A stretch of DNA of 64,000 nt, taken from assembly GCA_964236105.1 (NCBI GenBank), contig CAXSBC010000001.1, forward strand, positions 310,001 to 374,000, read 5' to 3'. The stretch is from Lichenicola sp964236105. Its GTDB lineage: Bacteria; Pseudomonadota; Alphaproteobacteria; Acetobacterales; Acetobacteraceae. Positions within the stretch are counted from its first letter, which is position 1; every line of letters starts with the position of its first letter. The position numbers and the translations under genes were made by a program. Under the pieces are notes generated by a model, which was not told where the DNA came from, made no database searches, and worked only from the letters and a program-made list of their open reading frames with translations. Shown one piece after another: positions 26,558-35,049 of the stretch.

Positions 26558-27547
26558 CTAGGCCGGACGCATGCCCAGACGGGCCAGGAGCTGCATGTCG
26601 CGGTTCTCTGCCGGGTTGGGGGTGGTAAGCAGCTTCTCGCCATAGAAGATCGAGTTGGCGCCGGCCAGGAAGCACAGCGCCTGGGTCTCGTCGCTCATGC
26701 CCTCGCGGCCGGCGGACAGGCGCACGTGGCTGGCCGGCATGGTGATGCGGGCGGCCGCGATCACGCGCACGAAGTCGATCGGATCGACTGCGCCCGCCTG
26801 CGCCAGCGGGGTGTTGGCGACGCGCACCAGCATGTTGATCGGCACGCTTTCGGGATGCTTCGGCAGGCTGGCCAGGGTGGCGATCAGGCCGGCCTGGTCG
26901 GCGACGGTCTCGCCCATGCCGACGATGCCGCCGCAGCAGACATGGATGCCGGCCTCGCGCACGTGGGAGAGCGTGTCGAGACGCTCCTGATAGGTGCGGG
27001 TGGTGATGACCTGGCCGTAGAACTCGGGCGAGGTGTCGAGATTGTGGTTGTAGTAGTCGAGGCCGGCCTCGTGCAGGCGGCCGGCCTGGGCCTGGCTGAG
27101 CATGCCGAGCGTGACGCAGCTCTCCATGCCCAGCGCCTTCACCCCCTCCACCATGGCGCAGACAGCCTCGAGGTCGTGGTCCTTGGGCGAGCGCCAGGCG
27201 GCGCCCATGCAGAAGCGGCTGGCCCCGGCGGCACGCGCGGCGCGGGCCTCGGTCAGCACCGCCTCGACCGCCATCAGCCGGGTGGCCTTGATCGGCGCCT
27301 CGTGCAGGGCGCTCTGCGGGCAGTAGGCGCAGTCCTCGGGGCAGCCGCCGGTCTTGATCGAGAGCAGGGTCGAGATCTGCACGTCGCGGGGATCGAAATG
27401 CGCGCGGTGGCGCGACTGCGCCCGGAACATCAGCTCGGGGAACGGCAGCGCCATCAGGGCCTGCACCTCCGCCGCGGTCCAGTCGTGGCGCAGGTCCGGC
27501 GCGGCTGCGGGAGCGAGCCTCGCGCGGTCGACGACACCATCCGGCAT
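26558..27547 (-). CDS. bioB: Biotin synthase BioB
   Basis: A 329-residue radical-SAM enzyme that inserts sulfur into dethiobiotin. The [4Fe-4S] ligands are Cys69, Cys73 and Cys76 (GGCPEDCAYCPQS). YYNHNLDTSPEFY, CCGGIVGMGE and LSAGREGMSDETQ complete the barrel and the second cluster site. The ATG at 27547 has GGGGAGGAG upstream. No other bio genes are adjacent, so the pathway is split across the chromosome. Confidence 0.97.
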   Translation of the reverse strand: MPDGVVDRARLAPAAAPDLRHDWTAAEVQALMALPFPELMFRAQSRHRAHFDPRDVQISTLLSIKTGGCPEDCAYCPQSALHEAPIKATRLMAVEAVLTEARAARAAGASRFCMGAAWRSPKDHDLEAVCAMVEGVKALGMESCVTLGMLSQAQAGRLHEAGLDYYNHNLDTSPEFYGQVITTRTYQERLDTLSHVREAGIHVCCGGIVGMGETVADQAGLIATLASLPKHPESVPINMLVRVANTPLAQAGAVDPIDFVRVIAAARITMPASHVRLSAGREGMSDETQALCFLAGANSIFYGEKLLTTPNPAENRDMQLLARLGMRPA

Positions 27548-27707
27548 GGACTGACTCCTCCCCTGGCCCAGGCGGTGGTGTGCCACAGGCGAGCCGCGGA
27601 GGGCAAAACCGGGACGGAAAGGCGGGAGATAGAACCGGACCCGTCCGTTCCGGTTATGGACAGACCGCATGCCGATGCGGAGCCGTCGGGACAAGCCGGA
27701 GCAGGCG

Positions 27708-28256
27708 ATGAGCAGAGCCGAGATCAACGCCTTCCTGACCGATCCCGATGCCGACGCCCGTCGTCACGAGCTGGCCGTGTTCTTCACGCCGAACCCGGCG
27801 CCGTTCCTGAAGACCTTTGAGCTGATGCGGGAGCGCGCCCTGGCACGGCAGGCGGGCCAGCGCCCGCGCCTGCGGTTCGCAAGCCTGTGCTGGCCCGCGT
27901 TCCTGTTCGGGCCGGTATGGTTCTTCTACCGCAAGCTCTGGGCCTGGGGAGCGGGGATCGTCGCGCTGATCATCGTGCTCAACGTCATTCCCGGGACGTT
28001 CGGCATGCGCCTCGGGCTGCCGCTCAGCCTGGCGCTCGGGGCCGCCGGGCGGATCATCGCCGTGCATGCCGCCATCGGCAGGCTGCAGGCCGGGCCACGC
28101 GGGGGCCTGCCGTCCGGGGACGCCGCGATCGCGCAGGCGGGCGGCGTGTCCCGGCTGGCAGGCTGGATCGCGGGCACGATCTGGGGCGGGCTGGTGCTGC
28201 TGCTGCTGGCTGCCGTCCTCTATCTGGCGAGGCAGGGGATCGCGCCGTCAGGCTGA
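27708..28256 (+). CDS. DUF2628-type small membrane protein
   Basis: A 182-residue protein. The N-terminal soluble segment is followed by ASLCWPAFLFGPVWFFYRKLW, the DUF2628 signature, then helices AGIVALIIVLNVIPG, LPLSLALGAAGRIIAVH and AGTIWGGLVLLLLAAVLYLA. The ATG at 27708 follows GGAG with 6-base spacing. It is divergent from bioB and ends before a terminator shared with sucD. Function unknown. Confidence 0.75.
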   Translation: MSRAEINAFLTDPDADARRHELAVFFTPNPAPFLKTFELMRERALARQAGQRPRLRFASLCWPAFLFGPVWFFYRKLWAWGAGIVALIIVLNVIPGTFGMRLGLPLSLALGAAGRIIAVHAAIGRLQAGPRGGLPSGDAAIAQAGGVSRLAGWIAGTIWGGLVLLLLAAVLYLARQGIAPSG

Positions 28257-28280
28257 GCCGGACGAGGCGGCGCGCAAGGA

Positions 28281-28302
28281 GCCCGCACCGGGTGGTGCGG
28301 GC
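28281..28302. terminator. Bidirectional hairpin terminator between convergent genes
   Basis: GCCCGCACC-GGGT-GGTGCGGGC: a perfect 9-bp stem with a 4-base loop, midway between the stops of the DUF2628 gene (28256) and sucD (28336). No U-tract on either strand, as is common in very GC-rich genomes. Confidence 0.6.
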
Positions 28303-28335
28303 CCCGAGGGCAGGCTCAGGCGGCGTCGGACGGCG

Positions 28336-29211
28336 TCAGCCCCCCAGCGCCTTGATCATGGTCTCGCCGAGCAGGGACGGGCTCGACGCGACATGGATGC
28401 CGGCCGACTGCATCGCCTCGATCTTGGCCGCCGCCGTGTCGTTGCCGCCGGTGATGACCGCGCCGGCATGGCCCATGCGGCGGCCCGGAGGCGCGGTCGC
28501 GCCGGCGATGAAGCCCACCGTCGGCTTCCTGACCGAGTTCGACTTCAGGAAGTTGGCGGCGTTGATCTCGGACGCGCCGCCGATCTCGCCGATCATGACG
28601 ATCGACTCCGTTTCCGGATCGGCCAGGAACATCTCCAGCACCTCGATAAAGTCGAGGCCCTTCACCGGGTCGCCGCCGATGCCGACGCAGGTGCTCTGGC
28701 CGAGGCCGACGGCCGTGGTCTGCGCCACCGCCTCGTAGGTCAGGGTGCCGGAACGCGACACGATGCCGACCTTGCCCCTGCGGTGGATGTGGCCCGGCAT
28801 GATGCCGATCTTGCACTCGCCCGGCGTGATGATGCCCGGACAGTTCGGGCCGATCAGCAGGCTCTTGCTGTCCTGCAGCGCGCGCTTGACCCGCACCATG
28901 TCGAGCACCGGGATGCCCTCGGTGATGCACACGATCAGCGGGATCCCGGCGGCGATCGCCTCCAGGATGGAGTCGGCCGCGAACGGCGGCGGCACGTAGA
29001 TCACCGACGCGTCGGCGCCGGTGCGCTCGCGCGCTTCCGCCACGGTGTCGAACACCGGCAGGCTCAGGTGGGTGGCGCCGCCCTTTCCGGGCGTGACGCC
29101 GCCGACCATCCTGGTGCCGTAGGCGATCGCCTGCTCGGCATGGAAGGTGCCCTGGGAGCCGGTGAAGCCCTGGGTGATGACGCGGGTGTTGCTGTCGACC
29201 AGGACCGACAT
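28336..29211 (-). CDS. sucD: Succinyl-CoA synthetase alpha subunit
   Basis: A 291-residue subunit carrying the CoA-binding Rossmann domain (ITQGFTGSQGTFH) and the phosphohistidine His248 (RRMGHAGAV). SRSGTLTYE and GPNCPGIITPGECKIG are conserved family segments. The ATG at 29211 overlaps the sucC stop by one base (TGATG), giving tight translational coupling for equal subunit amounts. TCA cycle, cytoplasm. Confidence 0.97.
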   Translation of the reverse strand: MSVLVDSNTRVITQGFTGSQGTFHAEQAIAYGTRMVGGVTPGKGGATHLSLPVFDTVAEARERTGADASVIYVPPPFAADSILEAIAAGIPLIVCITEGIPVLDMVRVKRALQDSKSLLIGPNCPGIITPGECKIGIMPGHIHRRGKVGIVSRSGTLTYEAVAQTTAVGLGQSTCVGIGGDPVKGLDFIEVLEMFLADPETESIVMIGEIGGASEINAANFLKSNSVRKPTVGFIAGATAPPGRRMGHAGAVITGGNDTAAAKIEAMQSAGIHVASSPSLLGETMIKALGG

Positions 29212-30410
29212 CAGCGCTTGCTCCCCTTGACGGCGGCCACGATCTTGCGGGCGGCGTCCGACAGGTCGTTGGCGTTGATGATGGGCAGGCCGCTCTCGTC
29301 GATCAGCTTCTGGCCGAGCTCGACGTTGGTGCCTTCCAGGCGGACCACCAGCGGCACGGTGAGCTTCACCTCGCGCGACGCCTCGATGACGGCGGTGGCG
29401 ATGATGTCGCAGCGCATGATGCCGCCGAAGATGTTGACGAGCAGGCCCTCGACGTTCTTGTCCGACAGCAGGATCTTGAACGCCGCGACCACGCGCTCCT
29501 TGGTGGCGCCACCGCCGACATCGAGGAAGTTGGCGGGCTCGGCCCCTTCCAGCTTGATGATGTCCATGGTCGCCATCGCCAGCCCGGCGCCGTTGACCAT
29601 GCAGCCGATATTGCCGTCGAGCGCGATGTAGGACAGGCCGTGCCGCGCCGCCTCCAGCTCCTTGGGGTCCTCCTCGCTCTCGTCGCGGAGGTCCTCCAGC
29701 TCGGGATGGCGGAACAGCGCGTTGTCGTCGAAAGTCATCTTGGCATCGAGCGCCACCAGGGTGCCGGCGCCGGTGACCACCAGCGGGTTGATCTCGATCG
29801 AGGCGGCGTCCAGGGCGACGAAGGCGGCGTGGATCGCCTTCACCACCCGGACGAAATGCTGGATCGACTTGCCCGTGAGGCCGAGGCCGCCGGCGAGGTC
29901 GCGCGCGATGTAGTCGGAATAGCCCAGTGCCGGGTCGATGGTGGCGTTGAGGATCTTCTCCGGGCTGGTATGGGCGATCTCCTCGATCTCCATGCCGCCT
30001 TCCTTGGAGGCGATGATGGCGATGCGGCCGCTCTCGCGGTCGGTCAGCATGGAGAAGTACAGCTCCTGGGCGATGTCGCAGCCGGCCTCGACATAGAGCC
30101 GGTTGACCTGCTTGCCGGCGGGACCGGTCTGCTTGGTGACCAGCACGTGGCCGAGCATGGCGGTCGCGGCTTCCTCGGCCTCGGTCGGGCTCCTGACCAG
30201 GCGGACTCCGCCCTTGCCGTTCGGGTCGTCGGCAAAGCGCCCGGCGCCGCGGCCGCCGGCGTGGATCTGCGACTTCACCACGTATACCGGGCCCGGCAGG
30301 GTGCGGGCGGCGGACAGCGCCTCTTCGGGAGAGCGCGCGACGCGCCCGTCCAGCACAGGCAGGCCGAAACCCTTGAGCAGGGTCTTGGCCTGGTATTCGT
30401 GGATGTTCAT
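29211..30410 (-). CDS. sucC: Succinyl-CoA synthetase beta subunit
   Basis: A 399-residue ATP-grasp subunit. N-terminus MNIHEYQAKTLLKGFGLP; ATP-grasp residues in VKSQIHAGGRGAG, nucleotide-site segment EINPLVV and the C-terminal ligase domain NIFGGIMRCDIIA. ATG at 30410. First gene of sucCD; unlike many proteobacteria, neither mdh nor sucAB is adjacent downstream in this window. Confidence 0.97.
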   Translation of the reverse strand: MNIHEYQAKTLLKGFGLPVLDGRVARSPEEALSAARTLPGPVYVVKSQIHAGGRGAGRFADDPNGKGGVRLVRSPTEAEEAATAMLGHVLVTKQTGPAGKQVNRLYVEAGCDIAQELYFSMLTDRESGRIAIIASKEGGMEIEEIAHTSPEKILNATIDPALGYSDYIARDLAGGLGLTGKSIQHFVRVVKAIHAAFVALDAASIEINPLVVTGAGTLVALDAKMTFDDNALFRHPELEDLRDESEEDPKELEAARHGLSYIALDGNIGCMVNGAGLAMATMDIIKLEGAEPANFLDVGGGATKERVVAAFKILLSDKNVEGLLVNIFGGIMRCDIIATAVIEASREVKLTVPLVVRLEGTNVELGQKLIDESGLPIINANDLSDAARKIVAAVKGSKR

Positions 30411-30761
30411 GGCCGCGTGGGCTCCTTCGGTCTGAAATCTACCTGTCCATGCCAGGCGACGCCGACCCGACCCCGACCTGAGGCAGGCGGCACGGACCGG
30501 TCGGCAGGCGCCTCCATGATCAGGAAACGACGAGGCCGTTCGCCATGCTCCGTCCGCCTCCGGAACCGGACGTTCTGCGGCCGGGCGCACGATGTTTGCC
30601 CCCGATCGGGAATAAAGTCACGCCGGCCGTCTCGCCGGAGGCCCGTGCCCTGGCTGCGGTCCGGGATTGGCGGCGACGGGGCATTCCGTGGCAGCATGGG
30701 ATAGATACGTTTCGCCGCAGCCGGCGGCGGGATCGGCATCGCGGCGGGACGCAGGAACACC
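30411..30761. other. Divergent spacer sucC / ferritin-like gene with possible ECF-type promoter
   Basis: 351 bases with no gene that can be supported. On the plus strand CGGGAATAAA (30607-30616) is followed 11 bases later by CGTCTC (30628-30633). This pair resembles alternative (ECF) sigma promoters rather than sigma-70 ones and lies about 130 bases before the ferritin-like gene. A sigma-70 promoter for sucCD should also lie here but is not recognisable. Confidence 0.3.
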
Positions 30762-31631
30762 ATGAAGCACTGGCGGATCGCAGACGTGGCATGGGACCAA
30801 TTCGAGCCGGCCCGGGTGGACCAGGACGTGCTGCGGCTGGTCAAGGCGGCCTCGGTGGTGGAGCGCAACGGCGTCGACTACGCGGCCTACCTGAACAACG
30901 TGTTCACCGACGATCCCGACTTCCAGCACGCGTCCGACAACTGGGCGGTCGAGGAGGTGCAGCATGGCGACGCGCTCGGGCAGTGGGCGATGCTGGCCGA
31001 TCCGGGCTGGGACTATCCCGGCGCCTTCGAGCGCTATCGCTCCTCCTACAAGATCCCGATCGAGGTGGATGCGTCCGTGCGCGGCTCGCGCACCGGCGAG
31101 CTGATCGCGCGCTGCATGGTCGAGACCGGCACGTCGAGCTTCTACACAGCCCTGGCCGAGGCCACCGACGAGCCGGTGCTGAAGGGGATCTGCAAGCAGA
31201 TCGCCGCCGACGAGTACCGGCACTTCAAGCTGTTCTACGACCACATGCACCGCTACCTGAAGCGCGAGAAGCTGGGGGTGATGCAGCGTGCCCGGATCGC
31301 GCTCGGACGGGTCACGGAAAGCGAGGATGACGAGCTCGCCTACGCCTATCACTGCACCAACGAAGGCGAGGGCATCGCCTACGACCACCAGCGCTGCATC
31401 GCCGCCTACATGTCGCGCGCCATGGGCTTCTATCGCCGCAACCATATCGACCGGGCGATGGGGATGATGTTCAAGACGATCGGCTTCACCCCGCACGGGC
31501 GGGTGTCGCGCGCGGCCTCTAGGCTGGCCTTCACCGCGATGCGCCGGCGCGGGCGGAAGTTCGAGCGCGTGATCGCCGCCCGGCCGCCGGTCGCCGCGAC
31601 TTCCGCCCGGGAGGCGCTCGCCACCCGGTGA
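30762..31631 (+). CDS. Ferritin-like di-iron domain protein
   Basis: A 289-residue helical protein. Di-iron ligands line up in classical order: Glu34, Glu65 with His68 (VEEVQHGD), Glu121 (MVETGTSS) and Glu151 with His154 (DEYRH). This is the arrangement of acyl-ACP desaturase/rubrerythrin-like folds. The final 60 residues are basic. It stands alone downstream of a long spacer and could handle iron, oxygen or hydroxylation of an unknown substrate. Family confident, activity not. Confidence 0.8.
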   Translation: MKHWRIADVAWDQFEPARVDQDVLRLVKAASVVERNGVDYAAYLNNVFTDDPDFQHASDNWAVEEVQHGDALGQWAMLADPGWDYPGAFERYRSSYKIPIEVDASVRGSRTGELIARCMVETGTSSFYTALAEATDEPVLKGICKQIAADEYRHFKLFYDHMHRYLKREKLGVMQRARIALGRVTESEDDELAYAYHCTNEGEGIAYDHQRCIAAYMSRAMGFYRRNHIDRAMGMMFKTIGFTPHGRVSRAASRLAFTAMRRRGRKFERVIAARPPVAATSAREALATR

Positions 31632-31733
31632 GGCCGCCGGCCGCGGCCGCATGCCGGGCCGCACGGCCTTGACACCACCGGCCGCAGTCCGGCCTGTGCC
31701 GGTCTGCGGCAACAGGGTTCAGGGGCGGCTCAC

Positions 31734-33845
31734 GTGACATCTGGCGAACGACGTGGCGGATCCCGCCGGACGCAGGCCGCCGGCCGCTCGCCCCGGCATC
31801 TGCTGCTGACGGCCGCCGGCGTCTGCCTGCTGACGGGCAGCGTGCGTGCGCAGCCGGCTCCGGCCGCCGCGGAACCGGCGGCGTCCGAGCAGGCCTACGC
31901 GCCCTGGGGCTTCAACCTTCCCGGCCGCAACGTCGGCGCCAAGCCTGGCGACAACTTCTTCTTCTATGCCGACGGCACCGCCGTGCAGGACATGGTGATC
32001 CCGAGCGACCGCACCTCCTGGGGCGCCTTCAACATCCTGGCCGAGCGGTCGCGCACCCGCGTGCAGGAGATCCTGAAGCAGGTGTCGGCGCACCCGGCGG
32101 CGAACCCGACCACCGTCGAGCAGAAGCTCGGCGCCTTCTACGCCTCGTTCATGGACGAGACGACAGTCGAGGCCAGAGGCCTGCAGCCGATTCAGCCCGA
32201 CCTCGGCGCGATCCGGGCGGTCACCGACCGCACCGCGCTCGCCGCCATGCTCGGCCGGGCGCAGCACGGCTACCAGTTCTCGCTGTTCGGGCTCGAGATC
32301 CAGCCCGACGCCCGCGACCCGACCCGCTACTCGATCGGGCTCTCGCAAAGCGGCACCGGACTGCCGGACCGCGACTACTACCTGCAGCCCAAGTTCGCCG
32401 ACAAGAAGACCGCCTACCAGGCCTATGTGGCGCGGCTGCTGACGCTGGCTGGCTGGCCGGACGCCGAGACGGCGGCCGCCGCGGTGGTGGCGTTCGAGAC
32501 GCAGATCGCGTCGGTGCAGTGGGCGCGCGCCGACGAGCGCGATCCGGACAAGACCTACAACCCGATGACGCTCGCCGCGCTGGAGCAGGCGGCGCCGCAG
32601 TTCGACTGGCAGACCTATCTCGCCCATGCCGACCTGCCGCAGGCCCGCACGGTGGTGCTGAGCGAGACGTCGGCGATCCTGGCGGAGGCGCGGCTGGCCG
32701 GCAGCACCGACCTCGCCACGCTGCGCGCCTGGGCCGCCTTCCACCTGGTCGACGATGCGGCCGACAACCTGCCCAAGGCCTTCGTGGACGCGTCCTTCGC
32801 GTTCCACGGCAAGACCCTGTCGGGCCAGCCGGAGCTGGAGCTGCGCTGGAAGCGGGCGGTCGCCGCCACCAGCGGCGCCATGGGTATGGCGATCGGCAAG
32901 GTCTATGTCGCGCGCTACTTCCCGCCCCAGGAGAAGGCGGCGATGGACACGCTCACCGCCGAGCTCAAGGCGGTGTTCCGGGTGCGGCTGCAGCATAACG
33001 CCTGGATGAGCGAGCCGACCAAGCAGGCAGCCCTGCGCAAGCTCGACAACCAGCTCATGCTGATCGGCTACCCGGACAGGTGGCGCGACTATTCCGGCCT
33101 GGTGGTGCATCCGGGCGACCTGTACGGCAACGGCGCGCGGGCGATCGCCTTCGAGTGGGCCTATCAGGTCGGCCATCTCGGCCATCCGGTGGATCGCACC
33201 GAATGGAGCATGACGCCGCAGACGGTGAATGCCTACAACGCGCCCGAGTTCGACGAGGTGGTGTTCCCGGCCGCGATCCTGCAGCCGCCCTTCTTCAACA
33301 AGGATGCCGATCCGGCCATCAACTACGGCGCGATCGGCGGCGTCATCGGCCACGAGATGACGCATTCCTTCGACGACCAGGGCCGCAAGTTCGACGAGAA
33401 GGGGCGCCTGCACGACTGGTGGACGGCCGACGACGCCAAGCGCTTCCAGCTCCGGGCCGACAAGCTCGGCGCGCAGTTCGACGCGCTGGAGCCGTTCCCG
33501 GGCATGCATGTCAATGGCCGCCTGACCATGGGCGAGAACATCGCCGACCTGGGCGGCCTGACCCTCGGGCTCGACGCCTACCATGCCTCGCTGCATGGCG
33601 GGCCGGCGCCGGTGATCGACGGGCTGACCGGCGACCAGCGGGTGTTCCTGGGCTGGGCGCAGGTCTGGCGCCAGAAGCTGCGCGACGACCGCGCCCGGAT
33701 GCTGCTGGTGACCGATCCGCACTCCCCGCCGATGGCGCGCGTCAACATGCCGATGCACAACATCGAGGGCTGGTACAAGGCCTGGGACGTCAAGCCCGGC
33801 GACAGGCTCTACCTCGCGCCGAAGGACCGCGCGCAGATCTGGTAG
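31734..33845 (+). CDS. M13-family zinc metallopeptidase (neprilysin/PepO-like)
   Basis: A 703-residue exported peptidase. An N-terminal signal (HLLLTAAGVCLLTGSVRAQ) precedes the mature enzyme. The zinc site is HEMTH (His540, Glu541, His544) with third ligand Glu601 in GENIADLGG. The NAYNAPEFDEVVFPAA and C-terminal INMPMHN-like (RVNMPMHNIEGWY) motifs are M13 hallmarks. The GTG at 31734 is the only start giving a complete signal peptide. It probably degrades oligopeptides in the periplasm, like the S9 and tricorn enzymes near the right end of the window. Confidence 0.95.
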   Translation: MTSGERRGGSRRTQAAGRSPRHLLLTAAGVCLLTGSVRAQPAPAAAEPAASEQAYAPWGFNLPGRNVGAKPGDNFFFYADGTAVQDMVIPSDRTSWGAFNILAERSRTRVQEILKQVSAHPAANPTTVEQKLGAFYASFMDETTVEARGLQPIQPDLGAIRAVTDRTALAAMLGRAQHGYQFSLFGLEIQPDARDPTRYSIGLSQSGTGLPDRDYYLQPKFADKKTAYQAYVARLLTLAGWPDAETAAAAVVAFETQIASVQWARADERDPDKTYNPMTLAALEQAAPQFDWQTYLAHADLPQARTVVLSETSAILAEARLAGSTDLATLRAWAAFHLVDDAADNLPKAFVDASFAFHGKTLSGQPELELRWKRAVAATSGAMGMAIGKVYVARYFPPQEKAAMDTLTAELKAVFRVRLQHNAWMSEPTKQAALRKLDNQLMLIGYPDRWRDYSGLVVHPGDLYGNGARAIAFEWAYQVGHLGHPVDRTEWSMTPQTVNAYNAPEFDEVVFPAAILQPPFFNKDADPAINYGAIGGVIGHEMTHSFDDQGRKFDEKGRLHDWWTADDAKRFQLRADKLGAQFDALEPFPGMHVNGRLTMGENIADLGGLTLGLDAYHASLHGGPAPVIDGLTGDQRVFLGWAQVWRQKLRDDRARMLLVTDPHSPPMARVNMPMHNIEGWYKAWDVKPGDRLYLAPKDRAQIW

Positions 33846-33881
33846 CGACGCGGGTGATGCCGCCCGACGCGGCCGCGCCGG

Positions 33882-34373
33882 CTAGCGGACGGTCATCCTG
33901 ACGACGTCGTGCACGTCGCGCGCCGCCGTCCGGTCGCCGGGCACCACCAGCCCCGCGGTGCCGGCGGACAGCACCACCAGCACCGGGTCGGCGCCGCCGG
34001 CCGGATCGAGCTCGCCGAACGAGAACGCCACCTCGTAGCCGTCGCGGCCGGTCACCACGAGCGTGTGACGCAGCGACGCATGCTTGGCGGCGACATCGGT
34101 CGGGCGGGCCTGCTGCAGCAGGTCCCACAGCAGCACGCCGCTCGGGCGGTCCTGGACCACGCCGTGTCCGGTGACATGCACCACCGGCAGGCTGAACGTC
34201 GCCAGCCTGGCCAGCGACGCCGGATCGACCGGTCCGGGATGGGCGACGGCGCCGTCGAGGATCATCCCGGCAAGACCGCCGCCGGCCGGCGCGTCCCGGG
34301 CCTGGCAGGCGGATGCCGCGAGAATAACGGCCGCCACCGGGCCGACCGCCGCCGCAAGCCTGCTCCGTCGCAT
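33882..34373 (-). CDS. Small exported protein with molybdopterin-oxidoreductase-like (SUOX) fold
   Basis: A 163-residue protein with a signal peptide ending in a lipobox-like LAASAC (Cys near residue 23). The segment HTLVVTGRDGYEVAFSFGELD followed by LVVPGDRTAARDVHDVVRM matches small stand-alone relatives of the sulfite-oxidase Moco domain. No obvious Moco-binding cysteine is retained, so cofactor binding is doubtful. It follows mntR on the same strand by about 90 bases. Confidence 0.6.
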   Translation of the reverse strand: MRRSRLAAAVGPVAAVILAASACQARDAPAGGGLAGMILDGAVAHPGPVDPASLARLATFSLPVVHVTGHGVVQDRPSGVLLWDLLQQARPTDVAAKHASLRHTLVVTGRDGYEVAFSFGELDPAGGADPVLVVLSAGTAGLVVPGDRTAARDVHDVVRMTVR

Positions 34374-34464
34374 CAGATTCTCCAGCCGGTTCGATCGAGC
34401 GCCAGGATGGGCGCCCGCGGATCAGCCGGCAACCGCTCCGGCCGGCGCCGGACGGCATCCGGCG

Positions 34465-34959
34465 TCAGCCGGTCCGGTTCGTCCGCGCCTTCAGGAACCG
34501 CTCGAACGCCGCCAGGGTGGATGCCGACACATGATGCTCGATGCCTTCCGCGTCCGCCTCCGCATCCGCGTCCGGCACGCCCACCGCGCACAGCAGGGCC
34601 ACCACGACCCGGTGCCGCCGGCGCACCTGGTCCGCCAGCGCGTGGCCGCTCTCGGTCAGCGAGACGCCACGATAGGGCAGGCTGGTCACCAGCCCCTCGC
34701 GGTGCATGCGCGCGATGCACTTGATCACGCTGGCATGCGAGACGCCGAGATGGCGGGCCAGCGCGCTCGGCCCGACCGCCCCTTCGGCGGCGAGGTCGGA
34801 GATCAGCTCGGCATAGTCCTCCTGAAGCACCCGGGTCCGCGCCGTGCGGGCGCGGTCCAGATGCCGGGCCAGCGCCGGCTGCCCGGCCTCGTCGTCGGGC
34901 GCCGGACCGATGCCGGGCGAGGATGGATGAGGCGGCCTGGTCTGTCGCGCACTTGTCAT
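34465..34959 (-). CDS. mntR: Manganese-responsive regulator MntR (DtxR family)
   Basis: A 164-residue DtxR-family regulator. A 45-residue disordered, Pro-rich N-terminus precedes the winged helix (LAEGAVGPSALARHLGVSHASVIKCIARM is the recognition region, shown here in part) and a dimerisation domain with metal-ligand-type residues in EADAEGIEHHVS. It is divergently transcribed from mntH, and a perfect palindrome lies between them. With Mn2+ bound it presumably represses mntH and perhaps itself. Confidence 0.93.
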   Translation of the reverse strand: MTSARQTRPPHPSSPGIGPAPDDEAGQPALARHLDRARTARTRVLQEDYAELISDLAAEGAVGPSALARHLGVSHASVIKCIARMHREGLVTSLPYRGVSLTESGHALADQVRRRHRVVVALLCAVGVPDADAEADAEGIEHHVSASTLAAFERFLKARTNRTG

Positions 34960-34989
34960 GGGGGATCGAGCCTAGCCGCCTTTGTCCGG

Positions 34990-35020
34990 TTGACCGAATT
35001 GTAGCCTAGGCTACATTATA
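34990..35020 (+). promoter_or_regulatory. mntH promoter with MntR-type palindromic operator
   Basis: A -35-like TTGACC (34990-34995) and a -10-like TACATT (35012-35017), 16 bases apart, enclose a perfect 16-bp palindrome TGTAGCCTAGGCTACA (35000-35015). A repressor bound there would block RNA polymerase directly. Placement between divergent mntR and mntH makes it the likely MntR operator. Predicted transcription start is near 35025. Confidence 0.8.
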
Positions 35021-35049
35021 GGCGATCATCCAGTCTGGGAGCCCGTCCG

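Noticed and set aside
31669..31697. TTGACA near 31669 as promoter of the M13 peptidase
   Set aside because: The -35 is perfect, but no acceptable -10 follows at 16-18 bases in this GC-rich stretch, so it is not listed as a promoter.
31719..33758. A 679-codon frame antisense to the M13 peptidase
   Set aside because: No family features; the sense strand has HExxH and all M13 motifs.
34960..35049. yybP-ykoY manganese riboswitch before mntH
   Set aside because: The leader predicted from the promoter is only about 25 bases, too short for that RNA; a protein operator explains the site.
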